Shown: one piece after another, positions 9,024 to 19,785 of the stretch
Numbering within the stretch: position 1 is the first letter of the stretch
How the letters are laid out: each line of letters starts with the position of its first letter
Source: Affinundibacterium macrobrachii
GTDB taxonomy: Bacteria; Pseudomonadota; Gammaproteobacteria; Burkholderiales; Burkholderiaceae_D
Length of the DNA stretch: 64,000 bases
Assembly: GCF_014652415.1 (NCBI RefSeq)
Contig: NZ_BMYT01000001.1
Span: forward strand, 186,001-250,000
Reading direction: 5' to 3'
The notes under the pieces: generated by a model
What the model was told of the DNA's origin: nothing
The model's input: the letters and a program-made list of their open reading frames with translations, nothing else
Database searches by the model: none
Made by a program: the position numbers and the translations under genes

Positions 9024-10799
9024 GTGGCTGCGATTAAATCAGCAATTCCTTCCCGTCGCTTTGATGCAGTAATCGTTGGTGCTGGTGGTTCTGGCATGCG
9101 CGCATCTTTGCAGTTGGCAGAAGCTGGCCTGAATGTGGCTGTTCTGTCGAAAGTATTCCCAACCCGCTCACACACTGTTGCTGCACAAGGCGGTATCGGT
9201 GCATCACTAGGTAATATGTCAGAAGATAATTGGTTCTGGCATATGTTCGACACTGTCAAAGGTGGCGACTATCTCGGTGATCAAGATGCAATTGAATTCA
9301 TGTGCCGCGAAGCTCCAAAAGTTGTGTACGAACTAGAACATTTTGGTATGCCATTCGATCGCAATGCTGACGGTACTATTTATCAGCGTCCTTTCGGCGG
9401 CCATACTGCGAATTTTGGTGAAAAGCCAGTTCAGCGCGCTTGTGCGGCAGCAGATCGTACTGGTCACGCGCTTTTGCATACTTTGTATCAACGCAATGTG
9501 CGTGCACGTACGCATTTCTTCGTTGAGTGGATGGCGATTGATTTGATTCGTGATGCGGATGGTGATGTTTTGGGTGTTGTAGCGCTCGAAATGGAAACTG
9601 GCGAAGTCATGATGCTTGAAGCGAAGACGACGATTTTTGCAACTGGTGGTGCTGGTCGTATTTTTGCCGCTTCAACCAATGCATTTATTAATACTGGTGA
9701 CGGCATGGGTATGGCAGCGCGCGCTGGCCTGCCTTTGCAAGATATGGAATTCTGGCAATTCCATCCAACTGGTGTCTCCGGTGCGGGTGTATTGATTACT
9801 GAAGGTGTTCGTGGTGAAGGCGGTATTCTGATTAATAGTCAGGGTGAGCGCTTCATGGAGCGTTATGCGCCAACGCTCAAAGATTTGGCACCACGTGACT
9901 TTGTTTCCCGTTCTATGGATCAGGAAATCAAAGAAGGTCGCGGTTGTGGTCCAAATAAAGATCACGTGTTACTCGATTTGCGTCATATCGGCGCAGATAC
10001 GATTCAAAAACGTTTGCCATCGATTTTGGAAATTGGTCATAAATTTGCGAACGTTGATGCAACCAAAGAGCCAATTCCTGTTGTTCCAACGATTCACTAC
10101 CAAATGGGTGGTATTCCAACCAATATTCACGGTCAAGTTGTGACAACTAAGAACGGCGTGAATGAAGTAGTAAATGGCTTGTATGCAATCGGTGAATGCG
10201 CTTGCGTATCTGTTCATGGTGCGAACCGTTTAGGTACAAATTCCTTGCTTGATTTGATCGTCTTTGGTCGTGCAGCAGGTAACCACGTTGTAGCAAGCAA
10301 TTTAAAAGCACGCAGTAACAAAGATTTGCCAAAAGACGCAGCTGATTTGGCATTGTCTCGTTTGTCTAAATTGGAAAACAGCACTGGTACAGAACGTGTT
10401 CAAGATGTCGCGAATGCGATTCGTAGCACGATGCAGCAGTACTGCGGTGTGTTCCGTACCGACGATTTGTTGCAAACAGGTTTGGGCAAAATTATGGAAT
10501 TGGATGAGCGTCGTAAGCACGTTTCATTTAAAGATAAGTCCAAAGTATTTAATACTGCACGCGTAGAAGCGCTGGAATTAGATAACTTGATCGAAACCGC
10601 GAAGGCAACGATTACTTCAGCAAATGCACGCAAAGAATCACGTGGTGCACATGCGCATCGTGATTACGAAAAACGCGATGATGAAAACTGGATGAAGCAC
10701 ACTTTGTGGTATTCCGAGGGTAATCGCTTAGATTACAAACCAGTTGTAACTAAGCCGCTGACAGTGGAAACCTTCCAACCTAAAGCACGTACATTCTAA
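9024..10799 (+). CDS. sdhA: Succinate dehydrogenase flavoprotein subunit
   Basis: This is a 591-residue flavoprotein if translation starts at GTG 9024, two bases after the sdhD stop and preceded by GGAGAG (9011-9016). The FAD-binding motif is [34 protein letters not shown] carries the His that is covalently flavinylated. [15 protein letters not shown] and RMAINGANRLG-like segments (here [14 protein letters not shown]) form the dicarboxylate site. The reading frame remains open upstream inside sdhD, but family alignment begins at the GTG. Flavinylation would be helped by SdhE, encoded downstream. Confidence 0.97.
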   Translation: MAAIKSAIPSRRFDAVIVGAGGSGMRASLQLAEAGLNVAVLSKVFPTRSHTVAAQGGIGASLGNMSEDNWFWHMFDTVKGGDYLGDQDAIEFMCREAPKVVYELEHFGMPFDRNADGTIYQRPFGGHTANFGEKPVQRACAAADRTGHALLHTLYQRNVRARTHFFVEWMAIDLIRDADGDVLGVVALEMETGEVMMLEAKTTIFATGGAGRIFAASTNAFINTGDGMGMAARAGLPLQDMEFWQFHPTGVSGAGVLITEGVRGEGGILINSQGERFMERYAPTLKDLAPRDFVSRSMDQEIKEGRGCGPNKDHVLLDLRHIGADTIQKRLPSILEIGHKFANVDATKEPIPVVPTIHYQMGGIPTNIHGQVVTTKNGVNEVVNGLYAIGECACVSVHGANRLGTNSLLDLIVFGRAAGNHVVASNLKARSNKDLPKDAADLALSRLSKLENSTGTERVQDVANAIRSTMQQYCGVFRTDDLLQTGLGKIMELDERRKHVSFKDKSKVFNTARVEALELDNLIETAKATITSANARKESRGAHAHRDYEKRDDENWMKHTLWYSEGNRLDYKPVVTKPLTVETFQPKARTF

Positions 10800-10809
10800 A
10801 GAGATCACT

Positions 10810-11520
10810 ATGGCACGTACCTTAAAATTTAAAATCTATCGCTACGATCCGGACAAGGATGCGAAGCCTTACATGCAAGACTTGACAGTCGAATTGCAAG
10901 ATACCGATAAAATGTTGCTGGATGCTTTGCAGCGCATTAAAGCAGACGTTGATGATTCTTTGGCGCTGCGTCGTTCATGCCGTGAAGGTGTGTGCGGTTC
11001 CGACGCGATGAACATCAATGGTAAAAACGGTTTGGCTTGTACTACCAATTTGAATGAGTTGACTGAGCCTATCGTTTTGCGTCCATTGCCAGGCTTGCCG
11101 GTGATTCGCGATTTGATCGTCGATATGACGCAATTCTTCAAGCAATACAATTCGATCAAGCCATATCTGATCAACGATAGTATTCCGCCTGAAAAAGAGC
11201 GTTTGCAATCACCAACAGAACGCGAAGAATTGGATGGTTTGTACGAATGTATCTTGTGCGCATGTTGCTCAACTTCATGCCCATCTTTCTGGTGGAATCC
11301 TGATAAATTTGTCGGTCCAGCTGGGTTGTTGCAGGCTTATCGCTTTATTGCAGACTCTCGTGATCAAGCAACGGGTGAACGTTTAGATAATTTGGAAGAT
11401 CCATATCGTTTATTCCGTTGTCACACAATTATGAATTGCGTTGATGTTTGCCCTAAAGGTTTGAACCCAACAAAAGCCATCGGTAAGATTAAAGAGTTGA
11501 TGGTTCGTCGCGCAGTGTAA
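10810..11520 (+). CDS. sdhB: Succinate dehydrogenase iron-sulfur subunit
   Basis: This 236-residue protein passes electrons from SdhA flavin to quinone. The [2Fe-2S] ligands are seen in [16 protein letters not shown] plus the following LACTTN. The [4Fe-4S] and [3Fe-4S] ligands are in [16 protein letters not shown] and [17 protein letters not shown]. It begins 10 bases after sdhA. Length is normal for the family. Confidence 0.97.
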   Translation: MARTLKFKIYRYDPDKDAKPYMQDLTVELQDTDKMLLDALQRIKADVDDSLALRRSCREGVCGSDAMNINGKNGLACTTNLNELTEPIVLRPLPGLPVIRDLIVDMTQFFKQYNSIKPYLINDSIPPEKERLQSPTEREELDGLYECILCACCSTSCPSFWWNPDKFVGPAGLLQAYRFIADSRDQATGERLDNLEDPYRLFRCHTIMNCVDVCPKGLNPTKAIGKIKELMVRRAV

Positions 11521-11597
11521 ATGACACTAATTGCTCATTTCTGATGGTTTAACTAGGTAGCTAGCCAAACATTAATGAGTCGTTTAGGGTCTCCTGA

Positions 11598-11632
11598 GTC
11601 AGAATCTTCGATGTACGTTGGAGGATTCTGAC
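11598..11632 (+). other. Strong hairpin between sdhB and sdhE
   Basis: GTCAGAATCTTC (11598-11609) pairs with GGAGGATTCTGAC (ending 11632), about 12 bp including one G-U pair, around an 11-base loop. There is no T run after it, so it is not a simple terminator. It may mark an mRNA end or a processing point between sdhCDAB and sdhE-gltA. Confidence 0.6.
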
Positions 11633-11655
11633 CAGTTTAAGAGATAGGAAAAATC

Positions 11656-11937
11656 ATGTCAGGTGTGATGTCTGGTTTGCATCAAAGCGATCCAGTTAAT
11701 CGAGCAAGATTACGCTGGCGCGCACGCCGCGGTTTACTAGAAAATGATTTGATACTTACGCGCTTTTTAGATGCGCATGAAGAAACAATGTCAGATGACG
11801 AGGTGGATGCATTTAGTCGCCTAATGGATATCTCTGACAATGCATTAATGGATTTGTTGATGGGAAAAAAAGAGCCGGAAGATCAGCTCGATTTGCCTCA
11901 TGTGAAAGCCCTGTTGACGCGTTTGCGCGCAGCTTAA
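11656..11937 (+). CDS. sdhE: FAD assembly factor SdhE
   Basis: This 93-residue small helical protein promotes covalent attachment of FAD to SdhA. NRARLRWRARRGLLENDLILTRFLD carries the conserved RRG(M/L)xExD motif, including the Arg-Gly-Leu-Leu-Glu residues that touch SdhA. AGGA lies before the ATG. Placement between sdhB and gltA is the standard beta-proteobacterial arrangement. Confidence 0.93.
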   Translation: MSGVMSGLHQSDPVNRARLRWRARRGLLENDLILTRFLDAHEETMSDDEVDAFSRLMDISDNALMDLLMGKKEPEDQLDLPHVKALLTRLRAA

Positions 11938-12039
11938 GATTGTATAAAGAACGTGTAATAAGGTAGTTTATTTCGCTCGTTTTTCTCTCATTTTTTCTCA
12001 CTTTTTTATTAACGACTCACCTGCAACGAAGGAAGAGCC

Positions 12040-13344
12040 ATGACTAACTCTGAAACAAAAGCAACGCTATCATTCTCTGATGGCTCCCCATCGATCGAGA
12101 TGCCAATTTACAAAGGTTCGATAGGACCTGACGTAATCGACATTCGTAAATTGTACGGTGCCACAGGTAAATTTACTTATGACCCGGGCTTCATGTCGAC
12201 TGCGGCATGTAATTCATCTATCACCTACATCGATGGTGATAAAGGTGAGTTGTTGTATCGTGGTTACCCAATTGAACAATTGGCGCAAAATGGTGGCGAC
12301 TTTTTGGAATCTTGCTATTTGTTGTTGAATGGCGAATTACCAAATGCTGAACAAAAGCAAAAATTCGTTGATACCGTGACCAAGCACACCATGGTTCACG
12401 AACAGATGCAATTCTTTTTCCGCGGTTTCCGTCGTGATGCGCATCCTATGTCCGTATTGGTTGGTACAGTCGGCGCATTGGCTTCGTTCTACCACGATTC
12501 TTTAGATATCAATGATGCACACCACCGCGAAGTTTCAGCAATTCGCTTGATCGCGAAAATGCCAACTTTAGTAGCGATGGCTTACAAATACTCGATTGGC
12601 CAACCATTCGTGTATCCACGCAATGATTTGTCGTATAGCGCGAACTTCATGTACATGATGTTCTCGAATCCATGTGAACCGTACAAAGTCAATGAAGTGT
12701 TGGTTCGTGCTCTTGATCGTATTTTGATTTTGCACGCAGATCACGAGCAGAATGCATCGACATCAACGGTGCGTTTGGCAGGTTCTTCAGGTGCGAATCC
12801 GTTTGCATGTATCGCTGCTGGTATTGCATGCTTATGGGGTCCTGCACACGGTGGTGCAAACGAAGCGGCTTTGAGTATGTTGGAAGAAATTGGCTCTGTT
12901 GACAATATTCCACGTTTCATCGAGCAAGTAAAAGACAAAAATTCTGGCGTGAAGTTGATGGGCTTTGGTCATCGTGTGTATAAAAACTACGATCCACGTG
13001 CGAAATTGATGCGCGAAACATGCTACGAAGTCTTGAACGAATTGGGCTTGCAAGACGATCCATTGTTTAAATTGGCAATGGCATTGGAAAAGATTGCGCT
13101 GGAAGACGAATATTTCGTATCACGCAAATTGTATCCAAACGTCGATTTCTACTCTGGCATCGTGCAACGTGCATTAGGTATTCCAACTGCATTGTTCACT
13201 GGTATTTTTGCCTTAGCGCGTACAGTAGGTTGGGTCGCGCAATGGAAAGAAATGATTTCTGATCCAGAACAAAAAATTGGCCGTCCACGTCAATTGTTTG
13301 TCGGCGCAGCAAAACGCGATGTGCCAGCAATCGATAAGCGTTAA
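12040..13344 (+). CDS. gltA: Citrate synthase (type II, hexameric)
   Basis: This 434-residue enzyme condenses acetyl-CoA with oxaloacetate. Catalytic segments are visible: the His in [11 protein letters not shown] near residue 232, the His in [12 protein letters not shown] near 270, and [14 protein letters not shown] near 311 with the substrate His and Arg. The N-terminal domain (residues 10-60, with [19 protein letters not shown]) is the one typical of NADH-regulated Gram-negative enzymes. GGAAGAG precedes the ATG. A terminator follows. Confidence 0.97.
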   Translation: MTNSETKATLSFSDGSPSIEMPIYKGSIGPDVIDIRKLYGATGKFTYDPGFMSTAACNSSITYIDGDKGELLYRGYPIEQLAQNGGDFLESCYLLLNGELPNAEQKQKFVDTVTKHTMVHEQMQFFFRGFRRDAHPMSVLVGTVGALASFYHDSLDINDAHHREVSAIRLIAKMPTLVAMAYKYSIGQPFVYPRNDLSYSANFMYMMFSNPCEPYKVNEVLVRALDRILILHADHEQNASTSTVRLAGSSGANPFACIAAGIACLWGPAHGGANEAALSMLEEIGSVDNIPRFIEQVKDKNSGVKLMGFGHRVYKNYDPRAKLMRETCYEVLNELGLQDDPLFKLAMALEKIALEDEYFVSRKLYPNVDFYSGIVQRALGIPTALFTGIFALARTVGWVAQWKEMISDPEQKIGRPRQLFVGAAKRDVPAIDKR

Positions 13345-13400
13345 GCAAAATTAGTTAGATTTAATTGTAAGTATTATTTAAGCGATTAAATATATTTTAT

Positions 13401-13430
13401 AAAAGCGAGTAGAAATTACTCGCTTTTTTT
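13401..13430 (+). terminator. Rho-independent terminator after gltA
   Basis: AAAAGCGAGTA (13401-13411) pairs with TACTCGCTTTT (13418-13428), and the T run continues to 13430. It separates the sdh-gltA unit from sucA-sucB-lpdA, which therefore needs a promoter in about 13431-13560. Confidence 0.92.
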
Positions 13431-13577
13431 ATGACGAAATATGTTATTCTCGCGATTGATGTTGAAAGTCAATATTTCTCCTGTCCGTTTTAAGTGGTAT
13501 TCCTTTGAATGCTGGATAAAAACTTACGTTGAAAATCGAATTTCGAATGAGTCCTTCCCCACAACTTGATGTGCAAT

Positions 13578-13651
13578 CCGCTAACCGGTCAGGCCGTGTC
13601 GCGGAAGGTTAGATTAACCCGCTAATCTCGCGAAGCGCGAAGAAAGGTGAG
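13578..13651 (+). promoter_or_regulatory. Structured sucA leader, candidate sucA RNA motif
   Basis: The last 75 bases before sucA contain several complementary segments: CTAACC (13581-13586) with GGTTAG (13607-13612), AGATTA (13611-13616) with TAATCT (13623-13628), and TCGCG (13628-13632) with CGCGA (13636-13640). The structure runs directly into the ribosome site AAGGTGAG (13644-13651). A conserved cis-acting sucA RNA motif is described for sucA leaders of Burkholderiales. I recognise it by position and stem layout, not by a covariance search. Overlapping partners at 13611-13612 and at base 13628 suggest alternative folds that could expose or hide the ribosome site. Confidence 0.6.
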
Positions 13652-13655
13652 CAAT

Positions 13656-16511
13656 ATGATGCAACAATATAACGCTAACTCGTATCTGTTCGGTGGCAAT
13701 GCACCGTATGTCGAAGAACTGTATGAGGCGTATCTCAACAATCCTGGCTCGGTGCCAGATAATTGGCGTGCGTATTTCGACGCCATGCAACACGTTCCCG
13801 CAGTTGATGGTTCCGCTAAACCTGACGTCGCTCACGCGCCAGTCATCGCGTCTTTCGCTGAACGTGCTAAGCAAGGTCCAATCCGTACGGTAAGCGCAGC
13901 TGGTGATGCTGAAATGGGACGCAAACGCGTCGCCGCACAGCAATTAATCGCAGCTTATCGCTTCTTAGGTAGTCGCTGGGCCAATCTCGACCCGTTACAA
14001 CGTCAAGAACGTCCGCCACTGCCAGAATTGGAACCAAGTTTTTACGGCTTTACCGATGCAGATATGGACACACAGTTCAATATCAGCAATACCTATTTTG
14101 GAACAGAGACAGCATCTTTACGCGACCTGCTCAACTCATTACGTGACACTTACTGCCGCTCTATCGGCGCTGAGTTCATGTACATCAGCGATCCAGCCGA
14201 AAAGCGTTGGATGCAAGAAAAACTGGAATCAATTCGCTCCACACCGAATTTCACTGCAGAGAAGAAGAAACATATTCTTGAACGCTTAACCGCAGCTGAA
14301 GGCTTGGAGCGTTATTTACATACACGTTATGTAGGTCAAAAGCGCTTCTCTCTCGAAGGTGGCGAGAGTTTTATCGCCTCTATCGACGAAACCATTCAAC
14401 GCGCGGGTGAGCGCGGTATTGAAGAAATCGTCATTGGTATGGCACATCGCGGCCGTTTGAATGTGTTGGTAAACACCTTGGGCAAAATGCCACAAGATTT
14501 GTTCGCTGAGTTCGAAGGCAAACATGGTGATGATTTACCAGCGGGTGACGTGAAATATCACCAAGGCTTCTCTTCAGATATTTCTACACCAGGCGGCCCA
14601 GTTCATTTGTCTTTAGCGTTTAATCCATCTCACTTGGAAATTGTTAATCCAGTGGTAGAAGGTTCCGTGAAAGCACGTATGGATCGTCGTGGCGATAAAG
14701 ATGGCTCACAAGTGTTGCCAATCTTGGTTCACGGTGATGCAGCTTTTGCTGGTCAAGGTGTGGTGATGGAGACGCTGAATTTGGCGCAAACACGTGGCTA
14801 CGGCACTGGTGGTACTGTGCATATTGTTATCAATAACCAAATTGGTTTCACGACTTCTGACCCACGTGATGCGCGTTCTACGACATATTGCTCCGACGTT
14901 GTAAAAATGATCGAAGCACCAGTGTTGCACGTGAATGCAGATGATCCTGAAGCGGTTGTATTGGCAACTCAAATTGCGCTCGATTATCGCGTTGCGTTCA
15001 AAAAAGACGTAGTGGTCGATATCATTTGTTATCGCAAGCTTGGTCATAATGAGCAAGATACGCCAGCATTAACACAGCCATTGATGTACAAGAAAATCGC
15101 TAAGCATCCAGGTACACGTAAGATGTATGCGGATAAATTGGCGGCACAAGGTACGATCAGCGCAAACACTGGCGATGAAATGGCGAAGGCATTCCGCGAT
15201 GCGATGGATGCGGGTAAGCATACGCATGACCCAGTGATTTCCAATTTCAAAAATAAATATGCTGTTGATTGGATCCCATTCTTAAATCGCAAGTGGACTG
15301 ATGCAGCGGATACAGCGATTCCGACTACAGAATTAAAGCGTTTGGCTGAGAAAATCACCGTTGTTCCTGAAGGCTTTAAACCGCACAGCTTGGTTGAAAA
15401 AGTGTTAGCTGATCGTGCCGCAATGGGTCGCGGTGAAATGAATCTGGACTGGGGTATGGGTGAACATCTTGCATTTGCAAGCTTGGTCGCAGCTGGCTAT
15501 CCAATTCGTATTACTGGTCAAGATGCCGGTCGCGGTACTTTCGTTCATCGTCATGCGGTATTGCATGATCAAAACCGTGAGCGTTGGGATGCTGGTACGT
15601 ATATTCCTTTGCAAAATGTTTCTGATAAACAGGCTCCATTCACTGTGATTGATTCTGTCTTGTCTGAAGAGGCAGTATTGGGCTTCGAATATGGTTATTC
15701 CAGCGCAGAGCCAAATACCTTGACGATCTGGGAAGCCCAATTCGGTGACTTCGCAAATGGCGCGCAAGTAGTTATCGACCAATTCATTAGCTCTGGCGAA
15801 GTGAAGTGGGGCCGTGCTTGTGGTCTGGTGATGATGCTGCCACACGGCTATGAAGGTCAAGGTCCAGAGCATTCCTCAGCACGTCCAGAACGTTTCTTGC
15901 AATTGTGCGCAGATAACAATATGCAAGTTGTTCAACCAACGACAGCGTCACAAATTTTCCATTTGTTGCGTCGTCAAATGATCCGTCAATTCCGTAAGCC
16001 TTTGGTCATCATGACGCCGAAGTCTTTATTGCGTAATAAGGATGCAGGTTCTCCATTGTCAGAATTGGCAAAAGGTAGCTTCCATACCGTGATCGGTGAA
16101 GTGGACGAATCTATCGATGCGAAGAAAGTCAAACGCGTGATCGCTTGTTCCGGCAAGGTTTACTATGATTTGGTTAACGCACGTAAAGAGCGCGCTCAAA
16201 CTGATACAGCGATTATTCGTGTGGAACAACTCTACCCATTCCCACATAAGAGCTTTGTCGCGGAATTGAAGAAATTCCCGAACATGGTGGAATTGGTCTG
16301 GGCACAAGATGAGCCACAAAATCAAGGCCCATGGTTCCAAATTCAACACAATATCTTTGAAAGTTTGGATGAAGGTCAGAAGCTTGCTTACGCAGGTCGT
16401 CCTGCGAGTGCATCGCCAGCTGTCGGTTACTACGACAAGCACTATGCGCAACAAAAAGCATTGCTTGATGCAGCCTTTTCAAAACTCAAGGGCTACATCT
16501 TGACCAAATAA
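13656..16511 (+). CDS. sucA: 2-oxoglutarate dehydrogenase E1 component
   Basis: This is a 951-residue thiamine-diphosphate enzyme that decarboxylates 2-oxoglutarate and passes the succinyl group to SucB. The N-terminal SYLFGGNAPYVEELYEAYL segment is the E2-binding region of E1o. The TPP/Mg site is HGDAAFAGQGVVMETLNL with NNQIGFTT. HRGRLNVLVN near residue 260 and the C-terminal transketolase half complete the family pattern. I chose ATG 13656 because AAGGTGAG lies at the right distance. The in-frame GTG at 13647 overlaps that site. It is separated from sucB by an intercistronic hairpin. Confidence 0.97.
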   Translation: MMQQYNANSYLFGGNAPYVEELYEAYLNNPGSVPDNWRAYFDAMQHVPAVDGSAKPDVAHAPVIASFAERAKQGPIRTVSAAGDAEMGRKRVAAQQLIAAYRFLGSRWANLDPLQRQERPPLPELEPSFYGFTDADMDTQFNISNTYFGTETASLRDLLNSLRDTYCRSIGAEFMYISDPAEKRWMQEKLESIRSTPNFTAEKKKHILERLTAAEGLERYLHTRYVGQKRFSLEGGESFIASIDETIQRAGERGIEEIVIGMAHRGRLNVLVNTLGKMPQDLFAEFEGKHGDDLPAGDVKYHQGFSSDISTPGGPVHLSLAFNPSHLEIVNPVVEGSVKARMDRRGDKDGSQVLPILVHGDAAFAGQGVVMETLNLAQTRGYGTGGTVHIVINNQIGFTTSDPRDARSTTYCSDVVKMIEAPVLHVNADDPEAVVLATQIALDYRVAFKKDVVVDIICYRKLGHNEQDTPALTQPLMYKKIAKHPGTRKMYADKLAAQGTISANTGDEMAKAFRDAMDAGKHTHDPVISNFKNKYAVDWIPFLNRKWTDAADTAIPTTELKRLAEKITVVPEGFKPHSLVEKVLADRAAMGRGEMNLDWGMGEHLAFASLVAAGYPIRITGQDAGRGTFVHRHAVLHDQNRERWDAGTYIPLQNVSDKQAPFTVIDSVLSEEAVLGFEYGYSSAEPNTLTIWEAQFGDFANGAQVVIDQFISSGEVKWGRACGLVMMLPHGYEGQGPEHSSARPERFLQLCADNNMQVVQPTTASQIFHLLRRQMIRQFRKPLVIMTPKSLLRNKDAGSPLSELAKGSFHTVIGEVDESIDAKKVKRVIACSGKVYYDLVNARKERAQTDTAIIRVEQLYPFPHKSFVAELKKFPNMVELVWAQDEPQNQGPWFQIQHNIFESLDEGQKLAYAGRPASASPAVGYYDKHYAQQKALLDAAFSKLKGYILTK

Positions 16512-16518
16512 TCCTAGA

Positions 16519-16552
16519 CGGCACTGCCAATAATAAAGAAAGCGCAGTGCCG
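16519..16552 (+). other. Intercistronic hairpin between sucA and sucB
   Basis: CGGCACTGC (16519-16527) pairs exactly with GCAGTGCCG (16544-16552) around a 16-base AT-rich loop. No T run follows. It could stabilise the sucA mRNA 3' end or set the ratio of E1 to E2. Confidence 0.6.
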
Positions 16553-16586
16553 AATTAGAAATAGACATCCTACACGGAGAATAAAC

Positions 16587-17840
16587 ATGGCAATTATCGA
16601 AGTAAAAGTTCCTCAGTTATCTGAATCTGTCGCCGAAGCGACCTTGCTCACTTGGCATAAAAAAGTCGGTGAAGCAGTTAGCCGTGACGAAAATTTAGTT
16701 GACGTTGAAACGGACAAAGTGGTGTTGGAATTGCCAGCACCTGGCGCAGGCGTAATTACGCAAATTATCAAGGGTGATGGAAGCACAGTCGTTGCTGGTG
16801 AAGTGATTGCGATGCTGGATACGGAAGCAAGTGCTGGTGCATCGACACCTGCGGCTGCAGCTCCAGTTGCAACCGCAGCGGCAGCCGCGCCGGTAGCCGC
16901 CGCTAGTGCTAGTTCAGCTGCTGGTATTGCAATGCCTGCTGCGGCAAAAATTTTAGCGGAAAACAATTTGTCTGCTGGTGCTGTTGATGGCACTGGTAAA
17001 GATGGTCGCGTAACAAAAGGTGATGCATTGGCTGCCGTTGCAGGTAAAGCAGCACCAGCAGTTGCGCCTTTGGCAGCTCCAGTAGCTGCGAAACCAGCTT
17101 TGCAACAAGTTGCAGCTCCAGCGGTTGCTAATCTTGGTGATCGTCCAGAAGAACGCGTTCCTATGAGCCGTTTGCGTGCACGTATTGCCGAACGTTTAGT
17201 GCAATCACAATCTACTAACGCAATTTTGACGACATTTAATGAAGTCAACATGGCACCAGTCATGGACTTGCGTAACAAGTACAAAGACAAGTTCGAAAAA
17301 GAACACGGCGTGAAATTGGGCTTTATGTCCTTCTTCGTTAAAGCAGCAGTTGCCGCATTGAAGAAATATCCAATTTTGAATGCTTCTGTTGATGGTAATG
17401 ACATTGTGTACCACGGTTACTTTGATATTGGTATCGCAGTGGGTTCACCACGCGGTTTGGTGGTGCCAATTTTGCGCAATGCAGATCAAATGACGATCGC
17501 TGAAATTGAAAAGAAAATCGGCGAATTCGGTGCTAAAGCAAAAGACGGTAAATTGACTTTGGATGATTTGACAGGCGGTACTTTCTCTATCTCTAATGGC
17601 GGTACGTTCGGTTCTATGTTGTCGACACCGATCATCAACCCACCACAATCTGCGATCTTGGGCGTGCATGCGACGAAAGATCGTGCCGTGGTTGAAAACG
17701 GTCAAATCGTTGTTCGTCCTATGAACTACTTAGCAATGTCTTACGATCACCGTATCATCGACGGTCGTGAAGCGGTTCTTGGTCTGGTCGCGATGAAAGA
17801 AGCACTGGAAGATCCAGCACGCTTGTTGTTAGACCTCTAA
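16587..17840 (+). CDS. sucB: 2-oxoglutarate dehydrogenase E2 (dihydrolipoyl succinyltransferase)
   Basis: This 417-residue protein has one lipoyl domain (1-78, with the lipoylated Lys in [13 protein letters not shown]), a long Ala/Pro linker (about 85-115), an E3-binding peripheral domain (about 115-155, [15 protein letters not shown] and [10 protein letters not shown]), and the catalytic core from about 190. The core contains the catalytic His motif [13 protein letters not shown] near residue 388. It transfers succinyl to CoA. CGGAGA precedes the ATG. Confidence 0.97.
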   Translation: MAIIEVKVPQLSESVAEATLLTWHKKVGEAVSRDENLVDVETDKVVLELPAPGAGVITQIIKGDGSTVVAGEVIAMLDTEASAGASTPAAAAPVATAAAAAPVAAASASSAAGIAMPAAAKILAENNLSAGAVDGTGKDGRVTKGDALAAVAGKAAPAVAPLAAPVAAKPALQQVAAPAVANLGDRPEERVPMSRLRARIAERLVQSQSTNAILTTFNEVNMAPVMDLRNKYKDKFEKEHGVKLGFMSFFVKAAVAALKKYPILNASVDGNDIVYHGYFDIGIAVGSPRGLVVPILRNADQMTIAEIEKKIGEFGAKAKDGKLTLDDLTGGTFSISNGGTFGSMLSTPIINPPQSAILGVHATKDRAVVENGQIVVRPMNYLAMSYDHRIIDGREAVLGLVAMKEALEDPARLLLDL

Positions 17841-17865
17841 TCTCTCGATAAAGAGCCAGCGCATT

Positions 17866-18213
17866 ATGAATATTGCTGACGAAATAGATCGTCTGCACAA
17901 ACTGCATCAGTCGGGCGCACTGACTGATGCTGAGTTTGCACAGGCCAAAGAAAAATTATTAGCTGGATTGAATGCGGGTAATGCTGGAAATTCGGCAAAT
18001 AATTCGAGTGAGGAAAATCCATTCGCGCAATTGAATTATTTGCGTCGCTCAAAAACAGACCAATGGATAGGTGGCGTTTGTGGCGGCCTCGGTAAATTCA
18101 CCGGCATGCAGTCGTGGATTTGGCGTTTGGTTTTTGTGATATTCGTTGCCTGCTTTGGCTTCGGCATAATTTTCTATTTGCTGGCGTGGATCTTTATCCC
18201 AGAAGAAGACTAA
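17866..18213 (+). CDS. SHOCT and PspC domain membrane protein
   Basis: This 115-residue protein sits between sucB and lpdA. Residues 4-35 (EIDRLHKLHQSGALTDAEFAQAKEKLL) form a SHOCT-type short helical domain. Residues 57-113 form a PspC domain: an RR/RS..DQWIGGVCGGLGKFTG amphipathic part followed by a hydrophobic helix (about 88-111, LVFVIFVACFGFGIIFYLLAWIF) ending IPEED. PspC proteins act in envelope-stress signalling or toxin-type systems, but the role of this one is unknown. Its position inside a 2-oxoglutarate dehydrogenase operon is unexpected. It starts 26 bases after sucB and is probably cotranscribed. Confidence 0.8.
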   Translation: MNIADEIDRLHKLHQSGALTDAEFAQAKEKLLAGLNAGNAGNSANNSSEENPFAQLNYLRRSKTDQWIGGVCGGLGKFTGMQSWIWRLVFVIFVACFGFGIIFYLLAWIFIPEED

Positions 18214-18308
18214 GTTCTTATAAATGAGTGCCGACGTTTTGTTGGATAAAAACTGACTACTCTCATTTCCTATTATTTATTGAAAAGTAAACCTGACAAG
18301 GTAAGACT

Positions 18309-19736
18309 ATGAGCAAACAATTTGATGTCGTCGTTATCGGCGGCGGTCCTGGTGGTTATATCGCTGCGATTCGCGCGGCACAATTAGGTTTTTCAACAGC
18401 TTGTATCGATGCATGGACTAACGACAAAGGTGGTCCAGCACCAGGCGGTACTTGCACTAACGTCGGCTGTATTCCGTCAAAAGCATTGTTGCAATCTTCC
18501 GAACACTATGAACACGCTGGTCACGCTTTTGCGGATCACGGTATCAGTGTGAGTGGCTTGGAATTAGATGTCGCGAAAATGCTCAAGCGCAAAGACATCA
18601 TTGTGAAGCAAAACAATGACGGTATCGTCTATTTGTTCAAAAAGAACAAAGTCACTTTCTTCCACGGCCATGGCTCGTTTGTTAAAGCTGCTGATGGCGC
18701 TTATGAAATCAAAGTGGCGGGCAAGGCAGAAGAAACCATTACTGGCAAACATATTATCGTCGCAACAGGTTCGAATGCACGTTCATTGCCAGGTGCAGCG
18801 TTTGATGAAGAATTGATTTTGTCGAATGATGGCGCATTGAAAATCGCCGCAGTACCGAAAAAATTAGGCGTGATTGGCGCTGGCGTTATTGGTCTGGAAA
18901 TGGGTAGCGTTTGGCGTCGTTGCGGTGCTGAAGTGACTGTACTCGAAGCATTGCAAACATTCTTGGGCGCGGTGGATGAGCAAATCGCTAAAGAAGCGCA
19001 TAAATTGTTCGTCAAACAAGGATTGTCTATCAATCTCGGTGTCAAGATCGGTGAAATCGTTAAAGGTGCAAATGATGTCACAGTCAATTACACCGATGAC
19101 AAAGGTACAGAACACAAAGCTGTATTCGACAAACTGATCATTTCGATTGGCCGTACGCCGAACACCAATGGTTTGAATGCAGAAGCGGTTGGCTTGGCTT
19201 TGGATGAACGTGGCTTCATCGCTGTTGATGGTGATTGCAAAACGAATTTGCCAAACGTTTGGGCAGTGGGTGACGTCGTTCGTGGACCTATGCTGGCACA
19301 CAAAGCGGAAGAAGAGGGTGTGGCAGTTGCGGAACGTATCGCTGGTCAACATGGTCACGTCAATTTCAATACGATTCCTTGGGTCATCTACACTTCACCA
19401 GAAATCGCATGGGTTGGCCGTACAGAACAGCAATTGAAAGCGGATGGCGTCGCTTACAAAGCAGGTACATTCCCGTTCATGGCGAATGGTCGCGCGCGTG
19501 CATTGGGCGACACCTCTGGAATGGTGAAATTCTTGGCTGATGCAACGACAGATGAAATCTTGGGCGTTCACATTGTTGGTCCTATGGCTTCTGAGTTGAT
19601 TTCTGAAGCGGTTGTGGCGATGGAATTCCGTGCATCTTCCGAAGATATTGCACGTATTTGCCACGCACACCCATCCTTGTCTGAAGCAACGAAAGAAGCC
19701 GCTTTGGCTGTCGATAAGCGTTCTTTGAACTTCTAA
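18309..19736 (+). CDS. lpdA: Dihydrolipoyl dehydrogenase (E3 of 2-oxoglutarate dehydrogenase)
   Basis: This 475-residue FAD enzyme reoxidises dihydrolipoamide with NAD. The FAD motif is [15 protein letters not shown] near residue 9. The redox disulfide is [16 protein letters not shown] near residue 47. The NAD motif is [16 protein letters not shown] near 187. The C-terminal His-Glu pair is in [15 protein letters not shown] near 452. AAGGT precedes the ATG. There is no lipoyl domain fused at the N-terminus, unlike some pyruvate-dehydrogenase E3 proteins. Confidence 0.97.
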   Translation: MSKQFDVVVIGGGPGGYIAAIRAAQLGFSTACIDAWTNDKGGPAPGGTCTNVGCIPSKALLQSSEHYEHAGHAFADHGISVSGLELDVAKMLKRKDIIVKQNNDGIVYLFKKNKVTFFHGHGSFVKAADGAYEIKVAGKAEETITGKHIIVATGSNARSLPGAAFDEELILSNDGALKIAAVPKKLGVIGAGVIGLEMGSVWRRCGAEVTVLEALQTFLGAVDEQIAKEAHKLFVKQGLSINLGVKIGEIVKGANDVTVNYTDDKGTEHKAVFDKLIISIGRTPNTNGLNAEAVGLALDERGFIAVDGDCKTNLPNVWAVGDVVRGPMLAHKAEEEGVAVAERIAGQHGHVNFNTIPWVIYTSPEIAWVGRTEQQLKADGVAYKAGTFPFMANGRARALGDTSGMVKFLADATTDEILGVHIVGPMASELISEAVVAMEFRASSEDIARICHAHPSLSEATKEAALAVDKRSLNF

Positions 19737-19785
19737 TAATTCGTTTCTAAGTTTTTTTCTAATCTCTTAGAAAAAGAGAGTTCAG

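Noticed and set aside
16613..17404. 263-codon minus-strand open frame within sucB
   Set aside because: It is long because the Ala/Pro linker and codon bias leave few stops on the other strand. The product is low complexity and sucB is certain.
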